DNA of 64,000 nt from Verrucomicrobiota bacterium. GTDB lineage: Bacteria > Verrucomicrobiota > Verrucomicrobiia > Opitutales > Puniceicoccaceae. Location: positions 1 through 64,000 of the forward strand of contig JBCDMB010000009.1 in NCBI GenBank assembly GCA_038744685.1, given 5' to 3'. Of this stretch, positions 9,877 through 19,350 are shown in pieces; position 1 is the stretch's first letter; the number at the start of each line of letters is the position of its first letter. A program made the translations under genes and the position numbers. The notes beneath the pieces are model-generated. The model saw only the letters and a list, made by a program, of their open reading frames with translations. It had not been told where the DNA came from and searched no databases.

Positions 9877-11416
9877 AGGTATCCATCAAATGGTGGTAGG
9901 CTGATGAGGTTTCCTTTCGAGGTTGAGTTCGGGAGTTCTTCTGCGGCGAACAAAGTTCTTTTTGAAGAATCTTTACGTCACCGCCGCATGCTGAAGCAGC
10001 TCGAATAACGCCGCCAATGGCGACCGAGCCTGAGCTTTTGAGTCGATCAACAGGCGCCTCCATAATGTCAGCAATCGTTTGGGCAATTCCGTCGCTGGCA
10101 GAAGCACCGCCAGTCAAGAGTATAGTGTCAGGCGTCTTTCCTATCCATTCCGTCTGGATCCTCATGTTGAGAAACTGGCCCTCAAGACAGGCACGAATGA
10201 GCTCAGCTTTCGTAGGATTACTCTTGAAAGCTTCACTGCCGAAACGAACAGGTCGGGCCGCTTCGATCCGAGGTGAAATTTCCGGTCCAAAGAAGGGTAA
10301 CAATCCGTTTCCGTTGTTGCCTGGCGGAGACTCTTCCAGCCCTCTGGAATCGAATGCCGACCAGTCTACACCCAACGAGTCCTTAATTTTTTCCCTCGCG
10401 AGTGAGCCGTTCCGAAAACAAACGAGACTGAGGTAGCCACCCATCGGATTACCGAAGACGTGTCCGTAGCCGATTGGATCCGTGCGGGGCTCGCTCATGG
10501 CGGCAAAGAATGTGTCACTTGTCCCTAGACTGACGACGACTTTCCCTGGTTTCTCTGCTCCCATTCCGACCAGGCTACTGGGATTGTCTCCCGTAAAAAT
10601 GACTACCGAAGCCGAGTTTGAGAACCCATACTTTCGGGAAAAATACGGAGAGACTCTGCCAATAATAGAAGTCGAGCTTTTGATGGGCGGAAGCTTATCG
10701 TGTAAGTGGGTAGCTGTCGCGTTAAGAAGATCTTCGTCCCAGTCCTCTGACCTCAGTTCTACAAGGTTCATTCCAAATCCGTCTCCAGGATCAATCGGTG
10801 CATCAGTTCCAGTCAGGACGCTTGAAAAAAAAGAGCTCACCAAATGGATTCGATGGGTGGCGGTGTAGGCAGAAGGCTGCGACTTCGCAAACTTGCGGAT
10901 CTGCGGCCCGCTAAATCTCTCAATTGGGACCGATCCAGATCTTCGACAAACCTCCAAATCTCCACCCAATGCCTGGGCGACCTCCTTGCATTCTTCCGAC
11001 GTCGATGTGTCCATCCAAATCGGCGACAACCGTCTGGATAAAGCTGGAGTGAAAGCCTCTTTCAACGAGGTCGCAGAGTTCAGACCTTTTAGGCAATTCT
11101 CCCATTCTTGGTTGAGGTATACCGTGCCGTGTTGTTGTCCTGCACCGGAAACTCCAACTACGGAGGAGAAACGGACTCCTTTTTGCTGCATTCGTTCTAG
11201 ACAGAGGTCGAGTGCCTCCAGCCACATGAGCGGGTCGGAAAAAATTTCGCCTTCCAAAGGTCCTTCCACGAAGCCTTGAGGTGCCTGATACTGAGTCAGG
11301 TCGCTCCCAAACGAAACCGATTCCTCGGCGACTACTTCACCCTCGCTGGATACCAGGAGGGCAGACACGCTTTGGGTGGACGCGTCAATTCCAAGCCATG
11401 TCGTTTCCGGAGACAC
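9845..11416 (-). CDS. xylB: Xylulokinase (FGGY family)
   Basis: 523 aa FGGY carbohydrate kinase that phosphorylates D-xylulose to xylulose 5-phosphate. Motifs in order: phosphate-1 LGIDASTQSVSALLV, substrate segment GVSGAGQQHGTVYL, WMDTSTSEEC, the FTGDNPSSLVGMG block with the catalytic Asp, phosphate-2 VVSLGTSDTFFA and adenosine motif ILLTGGASASDG. It follows xylA by 11 bp on the same strand, starting with GTG at 11416; together they form a xylose operon. Other FGGY substrates are possible on sequence alone, but the neighbourhood favours xylulose. Confidence 0.9.
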   Translation of the reverse strand: MSPETTWLGIDASTQSVSALLVSSEGEVVAEESVSFGSDLTQYQAPQGFVEGPLEGEIFSDPLMWLEALDLCLERMQQKGVRFSSVVGVSGAGQQHGTVYLNQEWENCLKGLNSATSLKEAFTPALSRRLSPIWMDTSTSEECKEVAQALGGDLEVCRRSGSVPIERFSGPQIRKFAKSQPSAYTATHRIHLVSSFFSSVLTGTDAPIDPGDGFGMNLVELRSEDWDEDLLNATATHLHDKLPPIKSSTSIIGRVSPYFSRKYGFSNSASVVIFTGDNPSSLVGMGAEKPGKVVVSLGTSDTFFAAMSEPRTDPIGYGHVFGNPMGGYLSLVCFRNGSLAREKIKDSLGVDWSAFDSRGLEESPPGNNGNGLLPFFGPEISPRIEAARPVRFGSEAFKSNPTKAELIRACLEGQFLNMRIQTEWIGKTPDTILLTGGASASDGIAQTIADIMEAPVDRLKSSGSVAIGGVIRAASACGGDVKILQKELCSPQKNSRTQPRKETSSAYHHLMDTFKANLDAILG

Positions 11417-11427
11417 GGTTACGATCC

Positions 11428-12738
11428 CTATCGAATTAAGTCATTGAAGAGGTTTTCCAGCATTTCCTGGCGACCGGAGTTTAGAACCGGTTCCTCGCCC
11501 GCAAGGGCAATCGCCTCCAACTCTTCAAATGAGGTCGATCTGGATGTAATTTTTTCGCCAAACCCAGAAGAAAACGATGCGTAGCGATCCTTGATGAACT
11601 CATCGAGCCGGCCGTCTGCACGGATAGCCGCAGCGATTCTCAATCCTCTTGCAAACGCATCCATTCCCCCAATGTAGGCGTAAATTAAATCGATGGGTTC
11701 GTGCGATTCTCGGCGCCTTTTGGAGTCAAAATTGAGACCACCCGTCTTAAAGCCACCCATCTTCAGCAAAACCAACATAACGTGGGTTGTTCCGTAAATG
11801 TCAGTAGGAAACTGGTCCGTGTCCCAGCCGAGTAAAGTATCTCCCCGATTCGCGTCGACGCTACCCAACATTCCTGCGTTAGAGGCAACGGTAAGCTCGT
11901 GCTCCATAGTGTGCCCCGCAAGGGTAGCATGATTGGTCTCAATGTTGAGCCTGAAGCGGTCTGTCAGCCCGTATTCCCTCAAAAAGTTCAAGCAGGCAGC
12001 GGCATCAGAATCGTATTGGTGGGTAGAGGGCTCGCGAGGCTTGGGCTCGATGTAGAAAGGTCCTGAATATCCAATTGAATTCGCATAATCGACGGCCATG
12101 TGTAAGAAAGTCGCCAGGTTATCAAGCTCGCGTTTCATATCCGTATTCAGAAGGGAGCCGTATCCTTCACGCCCCCCCCAAAACGTATAGCCGAGACCTC
12201 CCAAACGATGAGTGCACTCGATTGCCTTCTTCACCTGTGCCGCCGCATAAGCGTAAACTGCCGCGTTCGGGCTAGTAGCGGCTCCATGGGCGTAGCGGGG
12301 ATGATTGAAGAGACAGGCTGTGCCCCAGAGCAGTGTTTTCCCATACTCCTTTTGCTTGGCTTCGAGTTTCTCAACAACTGCATCCAGAGCTTCGTTGCTC
12401 TTTTTGAGGTCATTGAGCTCTGGAGAAATATCCCGGTCGTGCCAGCAATAAAAATCAATGTCGATCTTCTCGAGAAATTCGAAGAACACATCGACTCGAT
12501 TGAGCGCGTTTTCCACAGAATCGCTTCGGTCATCCCACGGCATTTGGGCCGTGCCGGCACCGAAAGGATCGCCGAGCTCGTTGCGCATAACGTGCCAGTA
12601 AGGGGCTGCAAACCGAAGGTGCTCCCGCATTGATTTCCCTTCGATAATCTCATCGGGGTTGTAGTATTTAAAGGCCAGTAGGTTGTCTGAATCTGGACCC
12701 TCGTACCGAATTTTTTGGGTTGGGATATATTCTTTCAT
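11428..12738 (-). CDS. xylA: Xylose isomerase
   Basis: 436 aa from ATG at 12738; interconverts D-xylose and D-xylulose with two divalent metals. Catalytic His/Asp are in [12 protein letters not shown]; the metal ligands are in [37 protein letters not shown] and [16 protein letters not shown]. Length is that of the class II (long, E. coli-like) enzymes. A longer frame from 12816 exists but it would cover the divergent promoter and adds residues foreign to the family. First gene of xylAB; the XylR gene diverges 79 bp away. Confidence 0.94.
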   Translation of the reverse strand: MKEYIPTQKIRYEGPDSDNLLAFKYYNPDEIIEGKSMREHLRFAAPYWHVMRNELGDPFGAGTAQMPWDDRSDSVENALNRVDVFFEFLEKIDIDFYCWHDRDISPELNDLKKSNEALDAVVEKLEAKQKEYGKTLLWGTACLFNHPRYAHGAATSPNAAVYAYAAAQVKKAIECTHRLGGLGYTFWGGREGYGSLLNTDMKRELDNLATFLHMAVDYANSIGYSGPFYIEPKPREPSTHQYDSDAAACLNFLREYGLTDRFRLNIETNHATLAGHTMEHELTVASNAGMLGSVDANRGDTLLGWDTDQFPTDIYGTTHVMLVLLKMGGFKTGGLNFDSKRRRESHEPIDLIYAYIGGMDAFARGLRIAAAIRADGRLDEFIKDRYASFSSGFGEKITSRSTSFEELEAIALAGEEPVLNSGRQEMLENLFNDLIR

Positions 12739-12817
12739 TGGAGGATAGGGAACATAACAATTTTTCGGATTCTGTGTAACCGTAAAAAACGTTATAAATT
12801 TGTTTATTTCCGACAAA
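12739..12817. promoter_or_regulatory. xylA-xylR divergent promoter region
   Basis: The 79 bp between the two start codons must hold both promoters and the XylR sites. It is AT-rich compared with its surroundings. Near the xylR side there is a partly symmetrical stretch, TAAAAAACGTTATAAA, centred on CG (around 12783-12798). AraC-type XylR proteins usually bind direct repeats, so the exact operator is not assigned. Confidence 0.5.
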
Positions 12818-13966
12818 ATGAACGCTAAGAGAAGACCAATTCAGCGAATAGCCATCGTGATTTCTGACGTTTTTGTGCGGCGCCTGGCCCCCTCTCTTTC
12901 TCCGCTCGTCCGGCAACTGTATGACTTTCGGATCGTCTCCATCCAAAGGTCTTTCGATGAGATCCGCGACATTCTGGATGGAATCAAACCGTCTGGCGTG
13001 ATCACGGAATGGTTACCCGACAAGACCGAACAGATTCTGGATTTGGAATACCCGTTTGTCGTTCTCGCCACAGATAACGTCTACCCTGACGCCGTTTCTA
13101 TCGACGTAGATGATATTGCAGTGGGACAAGAGGCAGCGAAGTATTTTCTAAGGTCTGGTGGGACGAGGTTTGGCTACTTGGGAAATGAACTTCCTTACTC
13201 CAAACAAAGGCTTGCTGGATTCTCCCGAGAACTACAAGTCAAGGGATTCACAGTTTCTGATTGGGTGGAACCTGACTTTTCTGGTCGCCGTTATTGGGAA
13301 GACATTCGAGAGCCAAATGGAGATTTTCTGAATTGGATTCAATCTTTGCCAAAACCAATCTCTTTTTTCGCAGCGCATGACCCATTGGGAAGATTTCTCT
13401 GCGAAGCATGCCGAAAGACAAATATCCGCGTTCCAGAAGAAATTTCTGTGGTGGGGGCCAATAATGACCCTTTGGTGGGAGAGCTAAGCTATCCTCCCCT
13501 GTCGAGTGTTCGCATTCCGTGGGGCCAAATAGGGAGAAAAGCGGGAGACGCTATGAGCGCCCTGCTGGAAGGGAAAGTCCACGAACCATCTGTCTTGGTG
13601 GCTCCTGAAGGAATAGAAGTACGACAATCAAGCGATACGGTCCAAGCTGAAGATCCTGTCATCCGGAAAACTCTTAGGTGGATGAAAATGAATCATCAGG
13701 AACCTGTAGGAATTGACGACCTTTGTAGGGACTTGCGGTTAGGACGGCGAATGGTGGAGCGAAGATTCTCAGAACATCTCGGCAGAACCCCTTTCTGGGT
13801 CCTTTCCGAGTTTAGGGTTGAGACCGCCAAGACTCTGTTACGGAAAACCGGTGAACCCATGTCGTGGGTAGCGGAGTTGTCCGGACTCAGCGATGCAGAG
13901 AGGCTTGCAGTAGTGTTCCGCAGAGTCACAGGGAAAAGACCCTCAGACTTTAGAAAGCAGTTGTAG
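12818..13966 (+). CDS. xylR: XylR-type xylose regulator (LacI-like sensor domain + AraC HTH)
   Basis: 382 aa. The N-terminal two thirds is a periplasmic-binding-protein-like sugar sensor of the LacI/GalR type but without a LacI helix-turn-helix ([52 protein letters not shown]). The last 100 residues are an AraC double HTH ([20 protein letters not shown] and [20 protein letters not shown]). This domain order is that of E. coli XylR, an activator that responds to D-xylose. It diverges from xylAB. Its stop is 10 bp from that of the convergent ubiB-like gene. Confidence 0.88.
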   Translation: MNAKRRPIQRIAIVISDVFVRRLAPSLSPLVRQLYDFRIVSIQRSFDEIRDILDGIKPSGVITEWLPDKTEQILDLEYPFVVLATDNVYPDAVSIDVDDIAVGQEAAKYFLRSGGTRFGYLGNELPYSKQRLAGFSRELQVKGFTVSDWVEPDFSGRRYWEDIREPNGDFLNWIQSLPKPISFFAAHDPLGRFLCEACRKTNIRVPEEISVVGANNDPLVGELSYPPLSSVRIPWGQIGRKAGDAMSALLEGKVHEPSVLVAPEGIEVRQSSDTVQAEDPVIRKTLRWMKMNHQEPVGIDDLCRDLRLGRRMVERRFSEHLGRTPFWVLSEFRVETAKTLLRKTGEPMSWVAELSGLSDAERLAVVFRRVTGKRPSDFRKQL

Positions 13967-13976
13967 CGGGAGGCTA

Positions 13977-15629
13977 CTAGTGGCGTCCTCTTCGTAAGAT
14001 CGAAATGACTAGGTAGAAACCAAGACATCCAGACGCAAGAAACCCGAGCAGTCCGATTGCTGGATAGCCCCAGAGCAAGGGCTGAACACCTGTGGTGATG
14101 ACAAGGGAGGAGCCGACAATCAAAGCGCCCGTCACTACGCCAACAGTAAGGCGATTCAAAGCGTTTCGAAACGTGTCCTGGAGATCCTCTGTTCCGGTGT
14201 GGTTCAGGTTGATCTGAACGTCCTCTTCTTCAAACCTCCGGATTAGCCGTTGAAAGTCAGTCGGAATCTCTTCGAGACTCTTCAAGGCACGCAAGAGAGG
14301 CCAGAAGTTCTGGCGAATGATCGTCTTTGGGTTCCAGCGTTCCCTGTTTAGTTTGATCAGGTAAGGTTTAGCGCAGTCCTGAATGTTGAAGTCGGGGTCT
14401 AGGCTTTTGGCGGTCTCTTCCACGCACAGAATCGCCTTTGCTAGCAAAGCATAGTCGGGAGGCACGTCGATTCCGTTGGTTCCAAATGTATGGATAAACT
14501 CGAGACCGATCTCCCCGATTTCGGTTCCCGCTGGCCCTACTTTTTGACTGCGATTTAGAAGAAGCGTAACTGCTTGTTCGATCTTGCTCCGGTTGATTGG
14601 GCGATTGCTGGTTGAGATTCGCTCGGCAACATCAACGACCTTATCGGGGTTGCGGGCGGTAATTCCGGCAAAAAGATCTGCGAGATTATATCGCATCATC
14701 CGGGTGATTTGACCTACCTGGCCCCAATCAAGAAGGCAGATCCGATTATCAGGCGTCACCAGCATGTTTCCACTGTGTGGATCGGAATGAAAGAACCCTG
14801 CTACGACAATTTGGTGAAATACACTCTCACCACCGATCCGGGCCAACTCTTTCGCCAAATCTGTTCCTGCGGCAAGCTTGTCAGGACTCTGGCCTTCTAC
14901 CCATTCCGTAATCAGGAGGCGCTTGGTCGTGAATTCTCCGAATACCGCAGGAGCGAAAACCCGCTCGGGGTTCTCATTCATCGTTTGAAAAGTCTCTGCG
15001 TTCCGGGCCTCGTTGCGAAAATCCAACTCTTCCTTCACCCTCCGATAGGCTTCATCTACCAAACTGGGTAAGTTGTATGGTCTCAAACCTTCAAACCGGT
15101 GGTGGATCTGGCGGGCGAACCATCCGATGATCTCAAAGTCTGCGTTGATCGTCTTTGCGGCGTCTGCTCTTTGCACCTTAACGCATACCCATTCTCCAGA
15201 TTCTTTGAGCTTGGCGCGATAGACCTGACCGAGAGATCCGGAGGCAACAGGATTCTCTGGAAAATCCTCGAAAACATCTTCGATAGGACGATCCAGTTCT
15301 TTCAGGAGAATCGGCTGAATCCTTTTGAGAGGCTGAGGTTCAACTTCGCTTCGAAGCTTTTTGAGCTCTACGAGAAGCGCCTGTGGAAGCTTGTCTGGTC
15401 TTGTGCCAACGATCTGGCCGAATTTAACGAAGGTAGGGCCGAGCTCCTCGAGCGCGTTTCTAATTCTCTCATTCGTCGAAAGGTGCGCAACCTTGTCACG
15501 GACCAGGTTCTTCAGAAGAAAATTAGGAGTATCGAGCTGAATCAAAAGGTCTTCGAAACCCCACCGGACCAAAATCGCTATGATCTCAGGGGCGCGGACC
15601 GCGTTGGACAGAAAATGAAAAGGCTTCAT
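13977..15629 (-). CDS. ubiB: ABC1/AarF/UbiB-family atypical kinase
   Basis: 550 aa membrane-anchored protein-kinase-like ATPase that supports ubiquinone/isoprenoid lipid metabolism. Family marks: the KxGQ motif in GPTFVKFGQIVGTRPD, the Ala/Gly-rich nucleotide loop ASGSLGQVYRAKL, the catalytic HSDPHSGNMLV and the metal-binding DWG in CLLDWGQVGQI. Two hydrophobic helices close the chain (VGVVTGALIVGSSLVI and AIGLLGFLASGCLGFYLVI), as in UbiB. The phasin-like gene lies upstream on the same strand, 135 bp away. Exact substrate unknown; the gene symbol is by family. Confidence 0.85.
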   Translation of the reverse strand: MKPFHFLSNAVRAPEIIAILVRWGFEDLLIQLDTPNFLLKNLVRDKVAHLSTNERIRNALEELGPTFVKFGQIVGTRPDKLPQALLVELKKLRSEVEPQPLKRIQPILLKELDRPIEDVFEDFPENPVASGSLGQVYRAKLKESGEWVCVKVQRADAAKTINADFEIIGWFARQIHHRFEGLRPYNLPSLVDEAYRRVKEELDFRNEARNAETFQTMNENPERVFAPAVFGEFTTKRLLITEWVEGQSPDKLAAGTDLAKELARIGGESVFHQIVVAGFFHSDPHSGNMLVTPDNRICLLDWGQVGQITRMMRYNLADLFAGITARNPDKVVDVAERISTSNRPINRSKIEQAVTLLLNRSQKVGPAGTEIGEIGLEFIHTFGTNGIDVPPDYALLAKAILCVEETAKSLDPDFNIQDCAKPYLIKLNRERWNPKTIIRQNFWPLLRALKSLEEIPTDFQRLIRRFEEEDVQINLNHTGTEDLQDTFRNALNRLTVGVVTGALIVGSSLVITTGVQPLLWGYPAIGLLGFLASGCLGFYLVISILRRGRH

Positions 15630-15764
15630 CCCTCTATTGGCGTGGTCTGGTGATCAGCAAACCCGGTCGGTGGGGCACCTCAACCTCGCGCACACAGCAA
15701 AAAAGAGTGAGACCCTGGGTGATCAATGGGGATTCCCGACGTCTAGCGATCTCAAATACGATGC

Positions 15765-16103
15765 TTATGAGTCGCTATCGTTCGGAAACTCCTTGTGCCA
15801 CTTTCCCTCGAGATCAGTCACCCGTTTTTCCAGCGCTTCAATTTGATCTTGGGTCGCAACCTGGGCGCGGTTCAGCATATCTGTAAAGAGCTTGGAGGCT
15901 TCTGATCGAGCCTGCTCAGTCTCCTTTTCTCCAGCCTCAATAATCTTTTTTGTGAGGTCTTTCGCTTCTTCCGAAGACATTTTGCCCTTTTCTACTAGCT
16001 CTTGAAGGGAACTTTCTACTTTTTCTTTGGTGACAACGGCAGCGCCGACACCTGCAAACATGGCCTTTTTAACAAGATCAATCATGGAGTGCAGGATAGG
16101 CAT
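15765..16103 (-). CDS. Phasin-like helical protein
   Basis: 112 aa, almost entirely amphipathic helix with heptad character: LVKKAMFAGVGAAVVTKEKV, then KGKMSSEEAKDLTKKIIEAG and a C-terminal coiled coil QIEALEKRVTDLEGKW. This is the pattern of the small phasin-superfamily / PHA-granule-associated proteins often found next to UbiB-type kinases. An alternative start is the ATG at 16085 (MIDLVKKAM). No PHA synthase is visible in the window, so a direct PHA role is not supported by context. Confidence 0.7.
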   Translation of the reverse strand: MPILHSMIDLVKKAMFAGVGAAVVTKEKVESSLQELVEKGKMSSEEAKDLTKKIIEAGEKETEQARSEASKLFTDMLNRAQVATQDQIEALEKRVTDLEGKWHKEFPNDSDS

Positions 16104-16215
16104 AAACAGTCCATCTACAATGATAAATGGACTCTTGGATTCTTAGCTGTGACTCTCTATACTATCGGGTAATCGAAGAGGAGAGGTACGTCTTTGTCGG
16201 GGCCGGATGTTAGGC

Positions 16216-17199
16216 CTAGAAGATGAGAAGGGTGTATACAGCAACTGCTAAGAGAATCCGATACCATGCGAAGATACCCAAACCATGTTTCTCCAGATAC
16301 GAGACCAGCCATTTTACAGATAAAGCGGCAAACACGGTGGCTACCACTATTCCCACCAAGACCGGACCTGGGCTCATCGCTTCGATCATCCATGAACCTT
16401 CTTTCAGGGTTTTATAACCGGATGCAGCGGAAAGGGTAATCAGTCCCAAAAGAAAGCTGAACTCTGCCGCTTTTGCTGGAGAAAGCCCCGCAAAATATCC
16501 TCCGACAATCGTCATCATCGAGCGACTCATTCCCGGCCACATAGCAACGCATTGTAAGAGTCCGATAAGGAGCGACCGCGAAACGGATAATTCGTGCAGC
16601 TCGGGTCCATTTGTATCGATGTGTTTTTTGGCTAGACGTCTCTTGCGCCATCCTTCGACGGCAAACATCAGGAAAGCGCCAACAACGAGAGCATTCACCA
16701 CGGGCAATGGGCCAAATAGATGTTCATCAATCCATTCCTCAAGCAAGAGTCCGAGAATTACCGCTGGTGCAAAAGCGACCAACAGGTTTCGCAACAGGAG
16801 TATTCCGGTCCTACTTCGCCCAAAAACTCCCGCAATTATATCTTGAATCCGTTTCCAATAAATTATGAGAACCGCAAGGATTGCACCTCCTTGAATAATG
16901 ATCGTGTAGGCATTCGCAGCATCACGCAGCGTCTTGGTCTCTCGGCCTGTTGGAGTATTTACTTCCATGATTGGTTGGTCGCTGTCCAGACCAAGAAGAC
17001 TGTTGGCTAGGATCAAATGACCCGTGCTGGACACCGGCAAATACTCCGTAAGGCCTTCGACTATCCCCAAAATGATCGCGTCAGTGTAGGTAATCTCGGT
17101 GGTTCGGACGGATGATGGATCTTGGGAGGATTCCGTCCCCGCTTCATAACCGTAAGAAACTGAAGAGCAAAGAAGGCTGGCAATGGTGAGAAAAGTCAT
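16216..17199 (-). CDS. uppP: Undecaprenyl-diphosphatase (UppP/BacA)
   Basis: 327 aa integral membrane phosphatase that recycles undecaprenyl diphosphate to the monophosphate for cell-wall synthesis. Both BacA motifs are present: GIVEGLTEYLPVSSTGHLIL and PGMSRSMMTIVGGYFAGL. The ATG at 17199 is preceded by a GGGGG ribosome site; a longer frame from 17316 begins with TTG. Even with the short start there is an unusual N-terminal extension of about 35 residues that looks like a signal sequence (MTFLTIASLLCSSVSYGYEA) before the family's normal first helix. Confidence 0.92.
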   Translation of the reverse strand: MTFLTIASLLCSSVSYGYEAGTESSQDPSSVRTTEITYTDAIILGIVEGLTEYLPVSSTGHLILANSLLGLDSDQPIMEVNTPTGRETKTLRDAANAYTIIIQGGAILAVLIIYWKRIQDIIAGVFGRSRTGILLLRNLLVAFAPAVILGLLLEEWIDEHLFGPLPVVNALVVGAFLMFAVEGWRKRRLAKKHIDTNGPELHELSVSRSLLIGLLQCVAMWPGMSRSMMTIVGGYFAGLSPAKAAEFSFLLGLITLSAASGYKTLKEGSWMIEAMSPGPVLVGIVVATVFAALSVKWLVSYLEKHGLGIFAWYRILLAVAVYTLLIF

Positions 17200-17322
17200 T
17201 TTCCCCCACCAAAACTCACGAATGAAACGGCAGATTAATCTTCTTAGACCACCTCCTGTATTCCCGTTAGATTTCGGACTCAAAATCAGTGGGTCGATAT
17301 TCGTCTCTCCCGTCAATTTTCG

Positions 17323-19344
17323 TTAGATCCAGTAGTCGAAATCATCCTCACGACGTTGTTTGCGGAAGATCCGGAAAATGTGTGCGGGGGTAACGTATGG
17401 GGTGAGTTTGACGAAATTCCGAACCCCATTCCATAGGTAGTTGGATCGAGGCATTTCGCCATCTCGGCCCGGGAGGAGATCTTGTACGAGGAAAGACTGG
17501 GTTTCGTTGATCCCGTATTCATTCAAAGGCAATCGGATCCAGCCGGATTGCTCATTGTAGGGGTCCAAATTGACTACCACTAGGATGATATCGAGACCGC
17601 TCGTATCAGCCTTCACAAATGCTATGAGTTGCGGATTATCTGTCTCGATAAATTTAAGATTAAAGGTTCGCTGCAAAGCAGGATGGTCTCGGCGGATATG
17701 ATTTACCCGGCGGATGATTTCGCAAATGTTCCCAGGTGCAGAGAGATCCCAAGTCTTGATTTCGTATTTCTCTGAGAAGTTATACTCCTCCTTGCCCGAA
17801 TAGGCTTCATGGACGCACTGCTCGTATGCCGGTCCATACATTCCGTAGTTGGAAGAGAGGGTTGCTGCGAGGATCAACCGCTGGATGAAGGCTTGCTGTC
17901 CACCGTATTGAAGAACTTCTGGTAATATGTCGGGTGTGTTTGGCCAGAAATTCGGCCAGAAAGTCCGTTGTCGCTCCAAAAGGCAAAGCTCGTTCATGTA
18001 GGATTCAAGCTCTTCCTTCGTGTTGCGCCAGGTAAAATAAGTGTAGCCATGGGTGAAGCCTGATTTACCGAGGCGGTATTTCAGTTTCGGGCGGGTGAAA
18101 GCTTCGCTCAGAAAAATTACCTCTGGGTTCTTGCCTTTTATCTCGCGAATGAGCCACCTCCAGAATTCAAATGGTTTTGTATGTGGATTATCGATACGGA
18201 AAACCTTTATTCCGCAGCCAATCCAGTGATCGAGGACAGACTTCAACTCTTTCCAGAGACTTCTCCAGTCTTCACACTCAAAATCAAAGGGTATGATGTC
18301 TTCGTACTTTTTTGGAGGATTCTCAGCGAACTGTACGGTCCCGTCCGGGCGCCACTTGAACCACTCTGGATGTTCACTGACATAGGGGTGGTCAGGCGAA
18401 CACTGGAATGCGATATCGAGAGCTACCTCAAGACCCAATTCGCCTGCCTTTGCAATGAACTTCTGAAAATCGTTTAAGCTGCCAAGTGAGGGATGAATGG
18501 ACTTATGACCACCTTTAGCGGAACCGATCGCCCACGGACTTCCAACATCTGACGGACCAGCATTGAGGGTATTGTTTTTGCCTTTCCTGTGCTTCTGGCC
18601 GATCGGATGGATTGGCGGGAGGTAGACGATGTTAAAGCCTAGCGAGGCAACGTGGTGGAGCATGTCCTGCGCCTCGGCAAAAGTTCCATGTTGACCGGGT
18701 TTTCTAGACGATGATCTCGGGAAAAACTCATACCAAGCGCTAAAAATTGCGAGCTTCCTCTCTACCCAGATTTCTGAAGAGTGTTGGACGGTTTCGTTCT
18801 TGCGGTCCGGGAAACGGCGGGCGATTGCTGATAGTTTTTCTCCAAGGAGAAGCGACACTTTCTCTCCCATGGGCACATCTCCATCGGTGAGAGTTTGGAT
18901 CGTTTCGTTGAGCGAATTTCGTTCTTCGGCAGGAATTCGTTGCTCAAGAGACTGTAAAAGGGCAACGCCAACAGTGATCTCAACTCCTAGAGTTTGCGCT
19001 GAATCTACTTTTTTCTTAAACCCAGACAACCATGAGAAGAACGGGTCGACCCATGCGGCGATGGACAGTTCGTGAATTCCGATAGACTCCGGATAAATCG
19101 TGGCTCTCCACTGATCGTTTGGAAAAGGATCCAGCGGGGTTTCGATCCAATTTTCGTCTCCCTGCTTTCGTAATCGGGCAACTGCAAAGATCGTATCGTG
19201 TCCATCAGCAAAGACATTCGCTGAAACCACCACTGCCTCCCCAATAACGGATTTGACCGGGAATTCCCCTTGGTCGACAGAAGGTTCGATGGCCTCTATC
19301 ACCGCACGGCTTGATCCGTGAGAGGGAATTTGTGAGTTGCTCAT
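17323..19344 (-). CDS. glgE: Alpha-1,4-glucan:maltose-1-phosphate maltosyltransferase
   Basis: 673 aa GH13 (subfamily 3) enzyme that transfers maltosyl units from maltose 1-phosphate to alpha-glucan. An N-terminal beta domain is followed by the catalytic barrel: GFNIVYLPPIHPIGQKHRKG, ALDIAFQCSPDHPY, KVFRIDNPHTKPFEFW (nucleophile Asp) and VIFLSEAFTRPK (acid/base Glu). The GlgE-specific KxRKGKNN and NPHTKP signatures separate it from amylases. It lies 6 bp behind glgM, and the pair gives a complete maltose-1-phosphate route from ADP-glucose. Confidence 0.93.
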   Translation of the reverse strand: MSNSQIPSHGSSRAVIEAIEPSVDQGEFPVKSVIGEAVVVSANVFADGHDTIFAVARLRKQGDENWIETPLDPFPNDQWRATIYPESIGIHELSIAAWVDPFFSWLSGFKKKVDSAQTLGVEITVGVALLQSLEQRIPAEERNSLNETIQTLTDGDVPMGEKVSLLLGEKLSAIARRFPDRKNETVQHSSEIWVERKLAIFSAWYEFFPRSSSRKPGQHGTFAEAQDMLHHVASLGFNIVYLPPIHPIGQKHRKGKNNTLNAGPSDVGSPWAIGSAKGGHKSIHPSLGSLNDFQKFIAKAGELGLEVALDIAFQCSPDHPYVSEHPEWFKWRPDGTVQFAENPPKKYEDIIPFDFECEDWRSLWKELKSVLDHWIGCGIKVFRIDNPHTKPFEFWRWLIREIKGKNPEVIFLSEAFTRPKLKYRLGKSGFTHGYTYFTWRNTKEELESYMNELCLLERQRTFWPNFWPNTPDILPEVLQYGGQQAFIQRLILAATLSSNYGMYGPAYEQCVHEAYSGKEEYNFSEKYEIKTWDLSAPGNICEIIRRVNHIRRDHPALQRTFNLKFIETDNPQLIAFVKADTSGLDIILVVVNLDPYNEQSGWIRLPLNEYGINETQSFLVQDLLPGRDGEMPRSNYLWNGVRNFVKLTPYVTPAHIFRIFRKQRREDDFDYWI

Positions 19345-19350
19345 CGTTAC

